Counted from the stretch's first letter, positions 25,159 to 38,387 are shown. The stretch is DNA of 40,978 nucleotides from Candidatus Sedimenticola endophacoides (GCA_003062205.1 PQCP01000113.1:1-40978), one strand, 5' to 3'. Made by a program: numbers and translations. The notes: generated by a model from the sequence alone, not told the origin.

Positions 25159-25896
25159 ATGGTCAACCTTAAGAAAACAGTCGTAATGATGGCCCCCATC
25201 GGTCTTGCCGCAAGCATCGCCCTGCCCACCCAGGGTGTCGCCGAAGAGATCAACATCGTCAACGACAGTGCGGTCAATACCGTGGTCGATAGCCAGGGCA
25301 ACTGCGTGCTGGCCGTGGGCGGGCGCAGCGCGACCCCCCCGAACTGCGGTCTGATGGCCCAGGAGGGCGATGCCGACGGTGATGGCGTGGTCGACAGCAA
25401 GGACAAGTGTCCCGGCACCGAGCCCGGTGTGGTGGTGGATATGAATGGCTGCCCGAAGGACTCCGATGGTGACGGTGTGCCGGACTACCGGGACAACTGC
25501 CCCAACACCCCCAAGGGTGCCAAGGTCGACAAGTTCGGCTGCGAGGTCGTGGGCAATATCACCATCGATCTGGTCAACGACGAGTTTGACTTCGACAGCG
25601 CCATGCTCAAGCCCGGTATGAAGGCGGCTCTGGACGATCTGGCCGGCAAGGTCAACGCCAGCCCCGGTGACGAGTTCATGACCATCGTCGGTCATACCGA
25701 CAGCGTCGGCACCGATGCCTACAATCAGGGCCTCTCCGAGCGCCGCGCGCAGTCAGTGGCCAACTATCTGGCCGGCAAGGGCGTCAACGCCAGCAAGATG
25801 GCCACCGCCGGCAAGGGGGAGTCGATGCCTGTCGCCTCCAACGATAACGCCGCTGGCCGTGCCAAGAACCGCCGCGTAGAGATCAGCACCAGATAA
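25159..25896 (+). CDS. OmpA-family outer membrane protein with TSP3-type repeats
   Basis: This 245-residue protein has a signal peptide (cleavage near residue 28, after QGVA). It then has a calcium-binding thrombospondin-3-like stretch with DADGDGVVDSKDKCPGT and DSDGDGVPDYRDNCPNTP, and a C-terminal OmpA peptidoglycan-binding domain (about 130-245) with GHTDSVGTDAYNQGLSERRA and the NRRVEI end. It should tie the outer membrane to the cell wall. The ATG at 25159 is preceded by GAGG; an upstream TTG is less likely. No large beta-barrel segment is present. A strong terminator follows. Confidence 0.9.
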   Translation: MVNLKKTVVMMAPIGLAASIALPTQGVAEEINIVNDSAVNTVVDSQGNCVLAVGGRSATPPNCGLMAQEGDADGDGVVDSKDKCPGTEPGVVVDMNGCPKDSDGDGVPDYRDNCPNTPKGAKVDKFGCEVVGNITIDLVNDEFDFDSAMLKPGMKAALDDLAGKVNASPGDEFMTIVGHTDSVGTDAYNQGLSERRAQSVANYLAGKGVNASKMATAGKGESMPVASNDNAAGRAKNRRVEISTR

Positions 25897-25922
25897 CCTG
25901 ATCTGCAGAGTGGCAACATGAG

Positions 25923-25954
25923 CCGGGGCGCCTTAGTGGAGCCCCGGTTTTTTT
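25923..25954 (+). terminator. Rho-independent terminator after the OmpA-like gene
   Basis: A stem CCGGGGC / GCCCCGG with an 11-base loop is followed by seven T, 26 bases after the stop. It lies between the converging OmpA-like and purB genes. Confidence 0.92.
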
Positions 25955-25960
25955 GCCGAC

Positions 25961-27635
<1,675 letters not shown>

Positions 27636-30230
27636 GTGTTAGAAGCTTATCGCAAACATCTGCAGGAGCGTGCCGCCGAGGCGATTCCACCCCTGCCCCT
27701 CAATGCGGAGCAGGTGGCCGCCCTGGTCGAGCTTCTGAAAAACCCGCCCGAGGGCGAGGAGGCGTTTCTCCTCGATCTGATCAGCAACCGGGTACCCGCC
27801 GGGGTAGATCAGGCCGCCTACGTCAAGGCCGCCTTTCTCGCCGATCTGGCGAAGGGCGAGGCCGCTTCACCGCTGATCGACCGGGTCAAGGCGACGCAAC
27901 TGCTGGGCACCATGCTCGGCGGCTACAACATCGCCCCCCTGATCGAGGCCCTGGACGATGAACAGCTGGCCCCCACCGCGGTGCACGCACTCTCCCGCAC
28001 CCTGCTGGTGTTCGACGCCTTTCACGATGTCAGGGAGCGTGCCGAGGCCGGTAACCGGGCGGCGCGGCAGGTACTCCAGTCGTGGGCCGACGCCGAATGG
28101 TTCACCAGCCGGGCCGAGGCCCCGGAGAAGATCACCGTCACCGTCTTCAAGGTGCCCGGCGAGACCAACACCGATGATCTTTCACCGGCCCCCGACGCCT
28201 GGTCACGCCCGGACATTCCTCTGCACGCCAACGCCATGCTGAAGATGCCGCGCGAGGGGGTGGAGCCCGACCAGCCGGGCGAGCTGGGTCCGCTCGCCCT
28301 GTTGCAGTCCCTCAAGGCCGAGGGGTATCCGGTGGCCTATGTGGGGGATGTGGTCGGCACCGGCTCTTCCCGCAAGTCCGCCACCAACTCGGTGCTTTGG
28401 CACACCGGTCAGGATATCCCCCATATCCCCAACAAGCGGGCCGGAGGCTATGTGCTCGGGGGCAAGATCGCCCCGATCTTCTTCAACACCATGGAGGATG
28501 CCGGAGCCCTGCCCATCGAGTGTGACGTAAGCGCCCTGGAGACCGGCGACCGGATCGATATCCTCCCCTATGAGGGGGTACTGCGGCGTAGCGAAAGCGG
28601 TGAGGAGCTGGCCCGTTTCGAACTAAAGACCAATGTGTTGCTGGATGAGGTGCGCGCCGGCGGGCGCATCCCCCTGATCATCGGCCGCGGGCTAACCGAC
28701 CGGGCCCGTGAGGTCCTGGGACTGGAGCCGTCGAAGGTGTTTCAGCGCCCGCGTCCGGCCGAGGATAGCGGCGCGGGATTCACCCTGGCACAGAAGATCG
28801 TGGGGCGCGCCTGCGGCGTGGACGGGGTACGCCCGGGTACCTACTGCGAGCCGCGTATGACCACCGTCGGTTCTCAGGACACCACCGGACCGATGACCCG
28901 CGATGAACTCAAGGATCTGGCCTGTCTGGGATTTTCCGCCGACCTGGTGATGCAGTCCTTCTGCCACACCGCCGCCTATCCCAAGCCGGTGGACATCAAC
29001 ACCCACCATACCCTGCCGGATTTCATCAGTTCGCGCGGCGGGGTCTCGCTGCGCCCGGGCGACGGGGTGATCCACTCCTGGCTGAACCGCATGCTGCTGC
29101 CCGATAGCGTGGGTACCGGCGGTGACTCCCACACCCGTTTCCCGATGGGTATCTCGTTTCCCGCCGGTTCCGGCCTGGTCGCCTTCGCCGCCGCCACCGG
29201 CGTGATGCCCCTGGATATGCCGGAGTCGGTACTGGTGCGTTTCTCCGGGCAGCTGCGCCCCGGCATCACCCTGCGCGACCTGGTCAACGCCATCCCGTAC
29301 CACGCCCTCAAGCAGGGTCTGTTGAGCGTGGCCAAGGCGGGCAAGGTGAACGTCTTCTCGGGCCGTATCCTGGAGATCGAGGGTCTGCCGGAGTTGAAGG
29401 TGGAGCAGGCGTTCGAGCTGTCGGATGCCTCCGCCGAACGCTCGGCCGCCGGCTGCACCGTCAAGCTTGGCCGGGAGCCGCTGATCGAATACCTCAACTC
29501 CAATGTCACCCTGCTGAAGTGGATGATCGCCAACGGCTATGAGGAGCGGCGCACCCTGCAACGGCGAGTCGATGCCATGCAGCAGTGGCTGGAACAACCC
29601 GAGCTGCTGGAGGCGGACGCCGATGCCGAGTACGCCGCGGTCATTGAGATCGACCTCGATCAGGTGAGTGAACCGCTGCTGGCCTGTCCCAACGACCCCG
29701 ATGACGTACGCCTCCTCTCCGAGGTGGCCGGAAAAACCATCGATGAGGTGTTCATCGGCTCCTGCATGACCAACATCGGCCATTTCCGTGCCGCGGGCAA
29801 GCTGCTGGATGGGCGTACCGATCTGCCAACCCGTCTGTGGATAGCCCCGCCGACCAGGATGGACGAGCATCTCCTCACCGAGGAGGGCTACTACGGCATC
29901 TTCGGCCGGGCCGGGGCACGCGTGGAGATGCCCGGCTGCTCGCTCTGCATGGGTAATCAGGCGCGGGTCAGGGAGGGGGCCAGCGTGGTCTCCACATCCA
30001 CCCGCAACTTTCCCAACCGCCTGGGTACCGGGGCCAACGTCTACCTTGCATCGGCTGAGCTGGCGGCGGTCACCGCCATCCTGGGCAGGCTGCCGACGCA
30101 GGAGGAGTATATGGGCTACGCGGCCGATATCGACACCATGGCGGCCGATATCTATCGCTATATGAACTTCGATCAGATCGAATCCTACCGGAGGGTGGCC
30201 GACAGGGTAATCGCGGTGGTGGCCGGCTGA
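27636..30230 (+). CDS. acnB: Bifunctional aconitate hydratase 2 / 2-methylisocitrate dehydratase
   Basis: This 864-residue protein (E. coli AcnB 865) converts citrate to isocitrate in the TCA cycle with a 4Fe-4S cluster. The AcnB-specific N-terminal HEAT-like domain comes first ([20 protein letters not shown]). The cluster ligands are C710 (SCMTNIG), C768 and C771 (GCSLCMGN). The start is a GTG at 27636, with a GGAGGAT ribosome site and a family-matching N-terminus; an upstream TTG in the same frame overlaps that site. A GC-rich hairpin follows the stop. Confidence 0.97.
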   Translation: MLEAYRKHLQERAAEAIPPLPLNAEQVAALVELLKNPPEGEEAFLLDLISNRVPAGVDQAAYVKAAFLADLAKGEAASPLIDRVKATQLLGTMLGGYNIAPLIEALDDEQLAPTAVHALSRTLLVFDAFHDVRERAEAGNRAARQVLQSWADAEWFTSRAEAPEKITVTVFKVPGETNTDDLSPAPDAWSRPDIPLHANAMLKMPREGVEPDQPGELGPLALLQSLKAEGYPVAYVGDVVGTGSSRKSATNSVLWHTGQDIPHIPNKRAGGYVLGGKIAPIFFNTMEDAGALPIECDVSALETGDRIDILPYEGVLRRSESGEELARFELKTNVLLDEVRAGGRIPLIIGRGLTDRAREVLGLEPSKVFQRPRPAEDSGAGFTLAQKIVGRACGVDGVRPGTYCEPRMTTVGSQDTTGPMTRDELKDLACLGFSADLVMQSFCHTAAYPKPVDINTHHTLPDFISSRGGVSLRPGDGVIHSWLNRMLLPDSVGTGGDSHTRFPMGISFPAGSGLVAFAAATGVMPLDMPESVLVRFSGQLRPGITLRDLVNAIPYHALKQGLLSVAKAGKVNVFSGRILEIEGLPELKVEQAFELSDASAERSAAGCTVKLGREPLIEYLNSNVTLLKWMIANGYEERRTLQRRVDAMQQWLEQPELLEADADAEYAAVIEIDLDQVSEPLLACPNDPDDVRLLSEVAGKTIDEVFIGSCMTNIGHFRAAGKLLDGRTDLPTRLWIAPPTRMDEHLLTEEGYYGIFGRAGARVEMPGCSLCMGNQARVREGASVVSTSTRNFPNRLGTGANVYLASAELAAVTAILGRLPTQEEYMGYAADIDTMAADIYRYMNFDQIESYRRVADRVIAVVAG

Positions 30231-30240
30231 GCCTGTTTCC

Positions 30241-30268
30241 GCCGGGTCGCTGAGGTTCGCGACCCGGC
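30241..30268 (+). terminator. GC-rich hairpin after acnB, weak terminator candidate
   Basis: The perfect 10-bp stem GCCGGGTCGC / GCGACCCGGC with an 8-base loop lies 10 bases after the acnB stop. It lacks a T tract, so it may only stabilise the mRNA end. Confidence 0.5.
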
Positions 30269-30284
30269 GCGGACACCCTTTGGG

Positions 30285-30623
30285 TCAGTCTTGGTTCATG
30301 CGCCCGGTGGCGGTGTCGGCCGCCCGGATCACCGCATCCGGGCAGATCCGGCGATTGCCGCAGATACGCTTGGCGGCGACAAAATCGAGCGCCTCCGTCA
30401 ACTCGCGCCGCTGCTCGCCGCTAAACGCCTCCGCGTCGTCCAGCGCCATCAACTCGATGCGGTGCGCCACGGCCCTGAGATCGCAACGCAACCGGGCCTG
30501 GGTGCGCACCCCGGAACCCTTGATGCTGACCGGGACCACGACATCGATCCTGCCGCTGTCGTCACTCAGGACGCAGGTGCACTCTTCGCACCTGAATATC
30601 ACGTTGTTCTTCTCGAGCGCCAT
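30285..30623 (-). CDS. Hypothetical protein with N-terminal cysteine cluster
   Basis: I do not recognise this 112-residue protein. It has cysteines at residues 12, 15 and 17 (CEECTC) and a second pair in CGNRRIC near the C-terminus, which could bind a metal. No signal peptide or membrane segment is visible. The start MALEKNNVIFRCEEC is clean. It converges on acnB and is followed upstream by the metallophosphoesterase gene after a 134-base gap, so it may have its own promoter. Confidence 0.6.
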   Translation of the reverse strand: MALEKNNVIFRCEECTCVLSDDSGRIDVVVPVSIKGSGVRTQARLRCDLRAVAHRIELMALDDAEAFSGEQRRELTEALDFVAAKRICGNRRICPDAVIRAADTATGRMNQD

Positions 30624-30757
30624 GACCCACCCTTGATCTGGAAAGCCGGTACAGGTATGCCCATTCTCCGGTCCACCGGGAATGCAGGCAATACTTAAAT
30701 GTGGGTATTCGCAGGAATTTCAATCGTTTGTGGCGGGCGCCCTCATTGGCAGCGCCC

Positions 30758-31591
30758 TTACAGGCCGCCCATAAACTCGGCCACCGCCCGTTCCATGCTG
30801 ATCCGCCCCTCCAGCACCGCCTGACGGTAACGGCGGTTCCAATGGGGCATCAGCAGGGTGGCGCGCCGCCACTCCTCGAAAATCACCCGTGCCAGGGGAC
30901 CGCCCTGGTCGAGGAATCCGCTGTTCCGGCAATCCCGTTCCATGCGCTGACGGTCGTAGCCGAGTCGCACGATTTTGCCGTGCCAGGCGCCATTACGGAA
31001 TTCGAGCCGGGCGTGGCTGGAGCGGGTGTCGCCGTCGAACGGCGATCCGACCGAGCCGATGTTGAGGATGTGTGTTCCCTGGAAGGTACGGCGATGCACC
31101 TTGTGGGTATGGGCCGTGACGAACAGTTCGGTCTGTGGCGGCAGCTTCCGCTCCAGTCCCGCGTCGGGAATGCTCGCGGAGATGCCGTTGCGGTTACCGA
31201 GGAGGGTACCGTGGGTGACATGCACCCACTGCCGCCAGCCCTCGGCGGGGAAGTCGAGGTGATCGGCCCAGCGCTCGAACAGCCGTACCCGCGCGCCCAG
31301 CTGGGAGGCGCTCCAGTCGGCGAAGCGGCGCAGGGCGGCGTCATGCGGATCCAGGGGGGGATGGCTGGCGCAGTGCAGCAGGTAATCCTCGTGATTGCCG
31401 CGCAGGGCGACGCAGTGCAGCCGCCGGCTCAGATCCAGATACAGGTCGAGACACTCGCGGTTGCGCGGACCGCGGTTGACCAGATCGCCGGCGAGTACCA
31501 CCAGATCCGGGGCCCAGCGCAGGATCGTCTCCGCCACCACCTCCATTGCCGGCAGGTTGGCCTGCACATCCGAGAACACCGCCACCCGCAA
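30758..31591 (-). CDS. Calcineurin-like metallophosphoesterase (YfcE-type)
   Basis: This 277-residue protein shows the phosphoesterase motifs in order: D8-x-Q10 (FSDVQAN, with Gln where His is more usual), GDLVNRGP at 35-42, GNHED at 65-69, a THG segment and AHTH. It should hydrolyse phosphodiesters or phosphomonoesters with two metal ions; the substrate is unknown. The start is an unusual TTG at 31591, preceded by GGAGGGG eight bases upstream. The lipoprotein gene ends 21 bases before it. Confidence 0.85.
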   Translation of the reverse strand: MRVAVFSDVQANLPAMEVVAETILRWAPDLVVLAGDLVNRGPRNRECLDLYLDLSRRLHCVALRGNHEDYLLHCASHPPLDPHDAALRRFADWSASQLGARVRLFERWADHLDFPAEGWRQWVHVTHGTLLGNRNGISASIPDAGLERKLPPQTELFVTAHTHKVHRRTFQGTHILNIGSVGSPFDGDTRSSHARLEFRNGAWHGKIVRLGYDRQRMERDCRNSGFLDQGGPLARVIFEEWRRATLLMPHWNRRYRQAVLEGRISMERAVAEFMGGL

Positions 31592-31612
31592 AATGTCACC
31601 CCTCCCGGAGGG

Positions 31613-32101
31613 TCAGATCTCACGCACCGGGGCGGATGACTCCGGCGGCGCCTCGGGCTGAGCTTTCTCGTACAACTCAAGGGCCTTGTCTTTGGCCGAA
31701 TCGTAGTACTCCTTGGAGCGCTCCCTGGTGGTATCCCAGATTTCACCCGATTTCTCCTTGGTGGCGTCCCACAGCTCCTTCGATTTGTCCATGGTCTTCT
31801 CGCCGATGTCGCCCCCTTTCTCGCGGGCCGACTGGTAGAGATCGCGGGAGGTATCGACGGTCTTGTCGACGAGTTCTCCCGTGGCCTGCCGGGTCTTGTC
31901 CCAGGCGTTGGCCCCCAGCTCACGCGCCTGCTCACCGAGGTCGGGGGCGGTCCCGATCTCCCGAACCGGGGCCGGTGTTTGCTGACCGGGTGGGGAGGGC
32001 CTGGCCTGGACCGACTCCCGGCTCTCTTCCGGAGGTTGGTCGCCGCAGCCGGTCAGGGACAGGGACAGGGTGATGAGCGAAGCGGTGATGACTCTTTTCA
32101 T
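31613..32101 (-). CDS. Lipoprotein with LEA-like amphipathic repeats
   Basis: This 162-residue protein begins with a lipoprotein signal (SLSLTGCGD, lipid-modified Cys at residue 19). After a proline-rich linker the C-terminal half is a series of imperfect 11-residue units such as GEKTMDKSKEL, DATKEKSGEIW and DTTRERSKEYY. This pattern is typical of LEA or apolipoprotein-like amphipathic helices. Such proteins are linked to desiccation or envelope stress in other systems; the role here is inference. The ATG at 32101 was chosen for the signal; the frame extends upstream without support. Confidence 0.72.
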   Translation of the reverse strand: MKRVITASLITLSLSLTGCGDQPPEESRESVQARPSPPGQQTPAPVREIGTAPDLGEQARELGANAWDKTRQATGELVDKTVDTSRDLYQSAREKGGDIGEKTMDKSKELWDATKEKSGEIWDTTRERSKEYYDSAKDKALELYEKAQPEAPPESSAPVREI

Positions 32102-32150
32102 ATGCTCTCCAGTCGATGGTGGGGGGCGTAGCGGTTGGGGGCACGGGAGG

Positions 32151-32801
32151 TCATGCGCCACCCGGTGTGGCAGCGGCCCGTATCTCCCCGAGCAGCTTCT
32201 CGCCGTTGGTGATCAGGCGTTTTCGCCCGATCAGGATCTGCAGCCGGTTGCCCCCGCATTGGCGCCACAGCATGGCGGAGCGGATACCCGCCAGCAGCAG
32301 GGTGCGGATCTTGTGCACATTGTCGGGGTTCTGCAGGTGCAGGGGTTCGCCCTGGATCATGATTCGCGGTTGCAGGGTGCTGATGGTGTTGACGTAGATG
32401 TCGGCCAGCTGGGCCAGGATGTTCGGATGCAGCAGCGGGAAGTGTTCGCGGCGCTGGGCGGCGGAATCGATGCCGTCGGCGATCTGCTCCAGCATCGCCG
32501 GCCGCTTGATGAGTTTTCGCTCCAGATGCAGCAGCGCGATGACGTAGCGGCTGACCTCGATATTGCGCGTGCCCCCCGGGCGGGCGGCGAGCTGGCCGAG
32601 CAGGACCTCCAGGCCACCGGCGACGCCGGCGGGACCGCCATAGACATCGGCGACGCTGGCGGCGCTGCGCTGGAAGAGGCTCTCCACGCTCGCTTCAAGG
32701 GCCAGGGCGTCGACCAGGCCGCCGCGCGCCACCTGGGCGGCCAGGGCGGCGGCCTGGAAAATTCCGCCGAGGGCCATGGTTCTGTCTCGTTCGCTCTTCA
32801 T
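32151..32801 (-). CDS. hflD: High frequency lysogenization protein HflD homolog
   Basis: This 216-residue protein (E. coli HflD 213) is a helical, membrane-associated protein that in E. coli binds the lambda CII activator; its normal cellular role is unclear. Matching blocks are MALGGIFQAAALAAQVA, ALLHLERKLIKRPAML, then IYVNTISTLQPRI and TLLLAGIRSAMLWRQCGG. I chose the ATG at 32801, giving the short N-terminal extension seen in the family, rather than the longer open frame. It follows mnmA by 38 bases, as in E. coli, where purB comes next. Confidence 0.9.
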   Translation of the reverse strand: MKSERDRTMALGGIFQAAALAAQVARGGLVDALALEASVESLFQRSAASVADVYGGPAGVAGGLEVLLGQLAARPGGTRNIEVSRYVIALLHLERKLIKRPAMLEQIADGIDSAAQRREHFPLLHPNILAQLADIYVNTISTLQPRIMIQGEPLHLQNPDNVHKIRTLLLAGIRSAMLWRQCGGNRLQILIGRKRLITNGEKLLGEIRAAATPGGA

Positions 32802-32839
32802 CGCTGGTCTTGTCCGAGTGGCTAAGTGGCAATTCCGTT

Positions 32840-34388
<1,549 letters not shown>

Positions 34389-34392
<4 letters not shown>

Positions 34393-34928
34393 AGTTCGAT
34401 TTGGCACCATTGGCCGGGTTGAAGTTTGCGCAGGCGCCAGCGGCCCACGGCGCACCGTACCAGGCGCAGTGTAGGGTAACCGGCGGCCGCTGTCATGCGC
34501 CTGACCTGGCGGTTGCGCCCCTCGCGGATCTGCAACTCGATCCAGCGGGTGGGGATGTTGGCGCGCCGGCGAATCGGCGGTGCCCGCTCCCATAGCGGCG
34601 GCGCCTCGATAATCCGCGCGCGGGCGGGCAGGGTGGGGCCATCCTTGAGCAGCAGTCCGCCGCGCAGCCGCTCCAGCGCCGCCGCGTCGGGAATGCCCTC
34701 GACCTGGGCCCAGTAGGTCTTCCAGGTCCGCTGCCTGGGATTGGCCAGCTTGTGTTGCAGGGGGCCGTCGTCGGTCAGCAGCAGGAGCCCCTCGCTGTCG
34801 CGGTCGAGCCGTCCGGCGGGATAGACCCCCGCGATCGGGATATAGTCGGCCAGCGTCGCACGCCCCTCACGGTCGGTGAACTGGCTGAGGACATCATAGG
34901 GCTTGTTGAAGAGAATCAGGCGGGACAT
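34389..34928 (-). CDS. rluE: 23S rRNA pseudouridine synthase RluE
   Basis: This 179-residue enzyme makes pseudouridine 2457 in 23S rRNA. The catalytic motif [17 protein letters not shown] places the Asp at residue 42; [11 protein letters not shown] near the start and [20 protein letters not shown] near the end are typical of the RsuA/RluE group. No S4 domain is present, as in RluE. The ATG at 34928 matches the usual [10 protein letters not shown] start. It is probably the first gene of the operon running to hflD. Confidence 0.93.
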
Positions 34929-34988
34929 GGTTCCGTGCACAGGGAGGGCCGCGTATGTGTAGCGGTCATCGAGTGTTTCGGCGTGGCT

Positions 34989-35879
34989 TCAGGTGGCGGC
35001 GATCACCCGGTTGCGCCCCTGATGTTTGGCCTGGTAGAGGGCCTGGTCGGCACGCTGAAACAGATCGGTCGCCCCCTCGTTTTGCAGCAGGCTGGCGACC
35101 CCGAGGCTGATGGTGATGGCCTCCCCGGCCTCGATGACCGGTTGGGCCTGCTCGATGGAGCGACGGATTCTCTCGGCCAACATCTGGGCGCCGGAGAGTC
35201 CGGTGTTGGTCAGCAGCACCAGAAACTCCTCGCCGCCGTAGCGAAACAGCAGGTCGCTGTCGCGGATGGTCCGCTGGGCGCAATCGGCGATGGCGCGCAG
35301 CGCCTGATCGCCCAGCAGGTGGCCGTGGCGGTCGTTGACGCGCTTGAAGTGATCGATATCGAACAGGATCAGCGACAGCGGCACGGTGTGGCGGTGGGCC
35401 AGATCGACCTCGCGTTGCAGGGAGCCGTCCAGGGCAGCACGGTTTTTCGCTCCGGTGAGAGGATCAATGATGGCCGATTGCAGGGCGCGCTGATAGAGGA
35501 GGGTGTTGCGCAGTGGGAAGAGCAGCCCCACCAACATGTTTTCGATGGTCTCCAGTTCCTCTTCCGCGAAGCGCTGGTGGCGGAAGAGGCGGATCTCCCC
35601 CAGGGCCTCGGAGGCCACTTCCAGGGTGTAGGAGCAGCTGTGCCCGCTCTGCACACCGAGCTTGATATCGATGGCGCTGGCGGGAAAATCGTAATACAGG
35701 CCGTCGAAGGGGATGGTGTGCTCCAGCTCCTGGAAAAAGAGCGCCATCAGCTGGTTGATCTCCAGGGTGGTCTGCAGGACGCTGGTCAGTGCCAGCGCCT
35801 TGGCGGCGATCTTCTGCCCCGGGTGCAGGGGTACGGAGAACCGGCGGTTTTCGGTGATCTGTTCGATTTGCGGTGCCAT
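34989..35879 (-). CDS. Diguanylate cyclase (GGDEF domain)
   Basis: This 296-residue protein has an N-terminal GAF-like region (about 25-130) and a GGDEF domain (about 135-296). The active site GGEEF at 215-219 is intact. The inhibitory I-site RxxD (RDSD, 206-209) is five residues before it, so product feedback is likely. It should make cyclic di-GMP from two GTP. No membrane segment is visible, so it is probably cytosolic. The start MAPQIEQITE at 35879 is preceded by a GGAAG; a much longer open frame upstream has no support. Confidence 0.9.
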   Translation of the reverse strand: MAPQIEQITENRRFSVPLHPGQKIAAKALALTSVLQTTLEINQLMALFFQELEHTIPFDGLYYDFPASAIDIKLGVQSGHSCSYTLEVASEALGEIRLFRHQRFAEEELETIENMLVGLLFPLRNTLLYQRALQSAIIDPLTGAKNRAALDGSLQREVDLAHRHTVPLSLILFDIDHFKRVNDRHGHLLGDQALRAIADCAQRTIRDSDLLFRYGGEEFLVLLTNTGLSGAQMLAERIRRSIEQAQPVIEAGEAITISLGVASLLQNEGATDLFQRADQALYQAKHQGRNRVIAAT

Positions 35880-36052
35880 CTCGGTATCTTCCAATACGCT
35901 CTCTTGGAAAATGATTGAGCAGATTCTATACCAGACTGGTATTTTTTCCCATAAACACGGAGTTACGGGGTTGGTTGCGCTCCTGCGGCTGCTCCCTGTG
36001 CCGGAATACCGGCGCCGGTGCCGGGCAACCGGCGGTAGCGCTCCACATCTTC

Positions 36053-36910
36053 TCAACGGCGGGGGGATAGGCCCCGGGCCCGTCTGCTGCGCCGGTGGCT
36101 GCGCCAGCTGATCCAGAGTTTGCGCAGCGGTGGCAGGCCGGTTCTCTGGTTCAGCACCCGGAAGCCGTCCGCGGCGATCTCGCTGAGTAGGGCATCCTTG
36201 ACCATGGCCAGGGCGAAGGCGCTGCCCAAGGGGTGGTGTGCGGTGCGCGGCAGTTGCCCGAGGGCGTGGTCGAGGCGTTGGCGGGCCTCGGCCGCAAACT
36301 CCGTCAGCAGCACAGTGAGACGTTGCTGTGTCTGATGATCGAAGATCCGTTCGAGATCGATGCGGTGCTCCTTCAGATGCTCCCGGGGCAGATAGCAGCG
36401 TCGGCGGCGGATGTCGTGGCCCAGGTCGCGCACGATCTCCACGCGGCGCGTGAACTGGCCGATCGCCTCGGCGCAGGCGAGCTGTCCGGCGTCGCCGCCG
36501 CCCAGGGCCGTGAGCATGGCACAGAGAGTGCCGCCACTGCCCCGGCAATGGTTGTCGAGGTCCGCGCCGCTGGTCACGGGGCGGTTGTCGATCTCGTCCC
36601 GCAGATTATCCAGGAGCCGTTCCAGGTATGCTCGTTCGGGCTGTTGATCCCGGGACAATCCGGCGAGGGAGCGTGCCAGCGGATGGCTGGCACGGTCGCC
36701 CGCCTCCAGCAGCTGTTCGCGCCACCACGCGAGTTTGGTTCGTGCCACGCCAGGGTCGGTGCACTCCCTGGGCAGCGCCATCAGCGAGGCGTGCAGGGCG
36801 AGCAGTAAAGCCTGGGCGTCACGCTCTTCGGCGGGTGCAAAGCGCGCCACGTAGTAGCGGGTCGAGCCGATGGGCGTGTGTTCGTTGGGAAAGCCGGGGG
36901 AGGGCGTCAC
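36053..36910 (-). CDS. Squalene/phytoene synthase-family protein, atypical
   Basis: This 285-residue protein has the family fold signatures KLAWWREQL (59-67) and, near 161, RDLGHDIRRRRCYLP with the second Asp motif D162-x-x-x-D166. The first Asp-rich motif, normally placed before the WWRE block, is missing (LPRECTDPGVARTKLAWW). This form resembles the NDUFAF6-like branch rather than true synthases. It may have no prenyl synthase activity; the role is unknown. The start overlaps the gph stop by 4 bases. Confidence 0.8.
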   Translation of the reverse strand: MTPSPGFPNEHTPIGSTRYYVARFAPAEERDAQALLLALHASLMALPRECTDPGVARTKLAWWREQLLEAGDRASHPLARSLAGLSRDQQPERAYLERLLDNLRDEIDNRPVTSGADLDNHCRGSGGTLCAMLTALGGGDAGQLACAEAIGQFTRRVEIVRDLGHDIRRRRCYLPREHLKEHRIDLERIFDHQTQQRLTVLLTEFAAEARQRLDHALGQLPRTAHHPLGSAFALAMVKDALLSEIAADGFRVLNQRTGLPPLRKLWISWRSHRRSRRARGLSPRR

Positions 36911-37578
36911 AGTCCAAGCCAGTCGAGTAGCTCGGCGGGGTGGTTGAGCAGGCCGTCGCCGCCCCAGCGCGCCGGTTCGTCCCCCTCACCGAGGTAACCG
37001 AAAAGGGCCACCAGGGTGGCGGTTCCGGCCCGCCGCCCCGCCTCGATATCGCGCTCGGCATCACCCACGTAGAGGCACTCCCCGGGGCTGGCGCCGGCCA
37101 GGGCACAGCCGTGGAGGATCGGTTCGGGGCGCGGCTTGCTGTAGCGCAGGGTGTCGCCGCTGACGATGCAGGCGGCGCGTCGGTCGAGCCCCAGCGCCCG
37201 CATCAGCGGGTCGGTCAGCCAGGCCGGCTTGTTGGTGACCACACCCCAGGCGATGCCCTCGCCCTCCAGGGTGTCGAGGACCCGTTCCATACCGTCGAAC
37301 AGGCGCGTCTCCCGGGCGATGTTGGCCAGGTAGAAATCGAGCAGGTCGCGCCGATAGATCTCGAATTGCGGGTGGTCGGCCCCGATCCCGAAGCCAAAGC
37401 GGATCAGCGCTATCCCGCCGTGGGAGACATGGGGGCGGATCGCCTCCAGAGGCAACGGCTCGCGACCGTGTCCGCGCAGGGTGTGATTGAGCGCATTGGC
37501 GAGATCGGGGGCGGTGTCGGCCAGGGTCCCGTCGAGATCGAACAGCACCACCCTGATCCGGGTGGCGGGCTCACTCAT
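36907..37578 (-). CDS. gph: Phosphoglycolate phosphatase (HAD family)
   Basis: This 223-residue HAD hydrolase has the nucleophile motif DLDGTLADT (D14, D16), the threonine-type motif VVTNKP, the Lys segment [10 protein letters not shown] and the acidic motif [14 protein letters not shown]. It should hydrolyse 2-phosphoglycolate, formed by DNA repair and, in autotrophs, by Rubisco oxygenation. The start overlaps the ubiG stop by 8 bases. The order ubiG-gph is common in gammaproteobacteria. Confidence 0.9.
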   Translation of the reverse strand: MSEPATRIRVVLFDLDGTLADTAPDLANALNHTLRGHGREPLPLEAIRPHVSHGGIALIRFGFGIGADHPQFEIYRRDLLDFYLANIARETRLFDGMERVLDTLEGEGIAWGVVTNKPAWLTDPLMRALGLDRRAACIVSGDTLRYSKPRPEPILHGCALAGASPGECLYVGDAERDIEAGRRAGTATLVALFGYLGEGDEPARWGGDGLLNHPAELLDWLGL

Positions 37579-38287
37579 CGGCGTCTTTGGCGCAGCTCAC
37601 CATGTAGTTTACGTCGACGTCCCGGGGGTCGAGGCGGTAGTGGCCGGTCAGGGGGTTGTAGACCAGCCCCGTCATCTGTTCGGCATGCAGGCCGGCATCG
37701 CGTATCCAGCGGTCCAGTTCCGAGGGGCGGATGAATTTCGCGAACTCGTGGGTGCCCCTGGGCAGCAGACGAAGAAGGTACTCTGCACCGATGATGGCGA
37801 ACAGATAGGATTTCGGGTTGCGGTTCAGGGTCGAGAAGAAGATCCTGCCGCCGGGCCTGGCGAGCCGGGCGCAGGCGCGCACCACCGAGCCGGGATCGGG
37901 GACGTGTTCCAGCATCTCCATACAGGTGACCACATCGAAGGAGGCGGGTTGTTCTTCGGCCAGGCGCTCCACCGGGATCCGCTCGTAGAGGACATTCTGC
38001 CCCGATTCGAGTTGATGCAGACGCGCCACCTCAAGAGGCGCCTCACCCATGTCGATGCCCATCACGTCGGCACCGCGGGCGGCCATGCTGTCGGCCAGGA
38101 TGCCGCCGCCGCAGCCGACATCCAGCATCCGTTTGCCCGCCAGCCCGGCGATGGAGTCGATGTAGTCGAGACGCAGCGGATTGATCTGGTGCAGGGGTTT
38201 GAACTCGCTGTCCGGGTCCCACCAGCGCGAGGCCAGCTCCTCGAATTTGCTGATTTCGGCGTGATCGACGTTGACGTTTTCGCTCAT
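37571..38287 (-). CDS. ubiG: Ubiquinone biosynthesis O-methyltransferase
   Basis: This 238-residue SAM-dependent enzyme carries out both O-methylations in ubiquinone synthesis. The SAM motif LDVGCGGG is at 55-62; the N-terminal [15 protein letters not shown] and INPLRLDYI blocks, and the C-terminal [11 protein letters not shown], are UbiG hallmarks. The ATG at 38287 is preceded by an AGGG. gph and the squalene-synthase-like gene follow with overlaps, so the three are likely co-transcribed. Confidence 0.97.
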   Translation of the reverse strand: MSENVNVDHAEISKFEELASRWWDPDSEFKPLHQINPLRLDYIDSIAGLAGKRMLDVGCGGGILADSMAARGADVMGIDMGEAPLEVARLHQLESGQNVLYERIPVERLAEEQPASFDVVTCMEMLEHVPDPGSVVRACARLARPGGRIFFSTLNRNPKSYLFAIIGAEYLLRLLPRGTHEFAKFIRPSELDRWIRDAGLHAEQMTGLVYNPLTGHYRLDPRDVDVNYMVSCAKDADE

Positions 38288-38387
38288 GGTTTGGTTGCCC
38301 TGGGGGGTTGGATGGCCGGATTATACCCGAGTTTGCCGGGTGACAGCGCCGACCTGTTGGTGATGCCGCGGCATATCCCCGGAGGCG

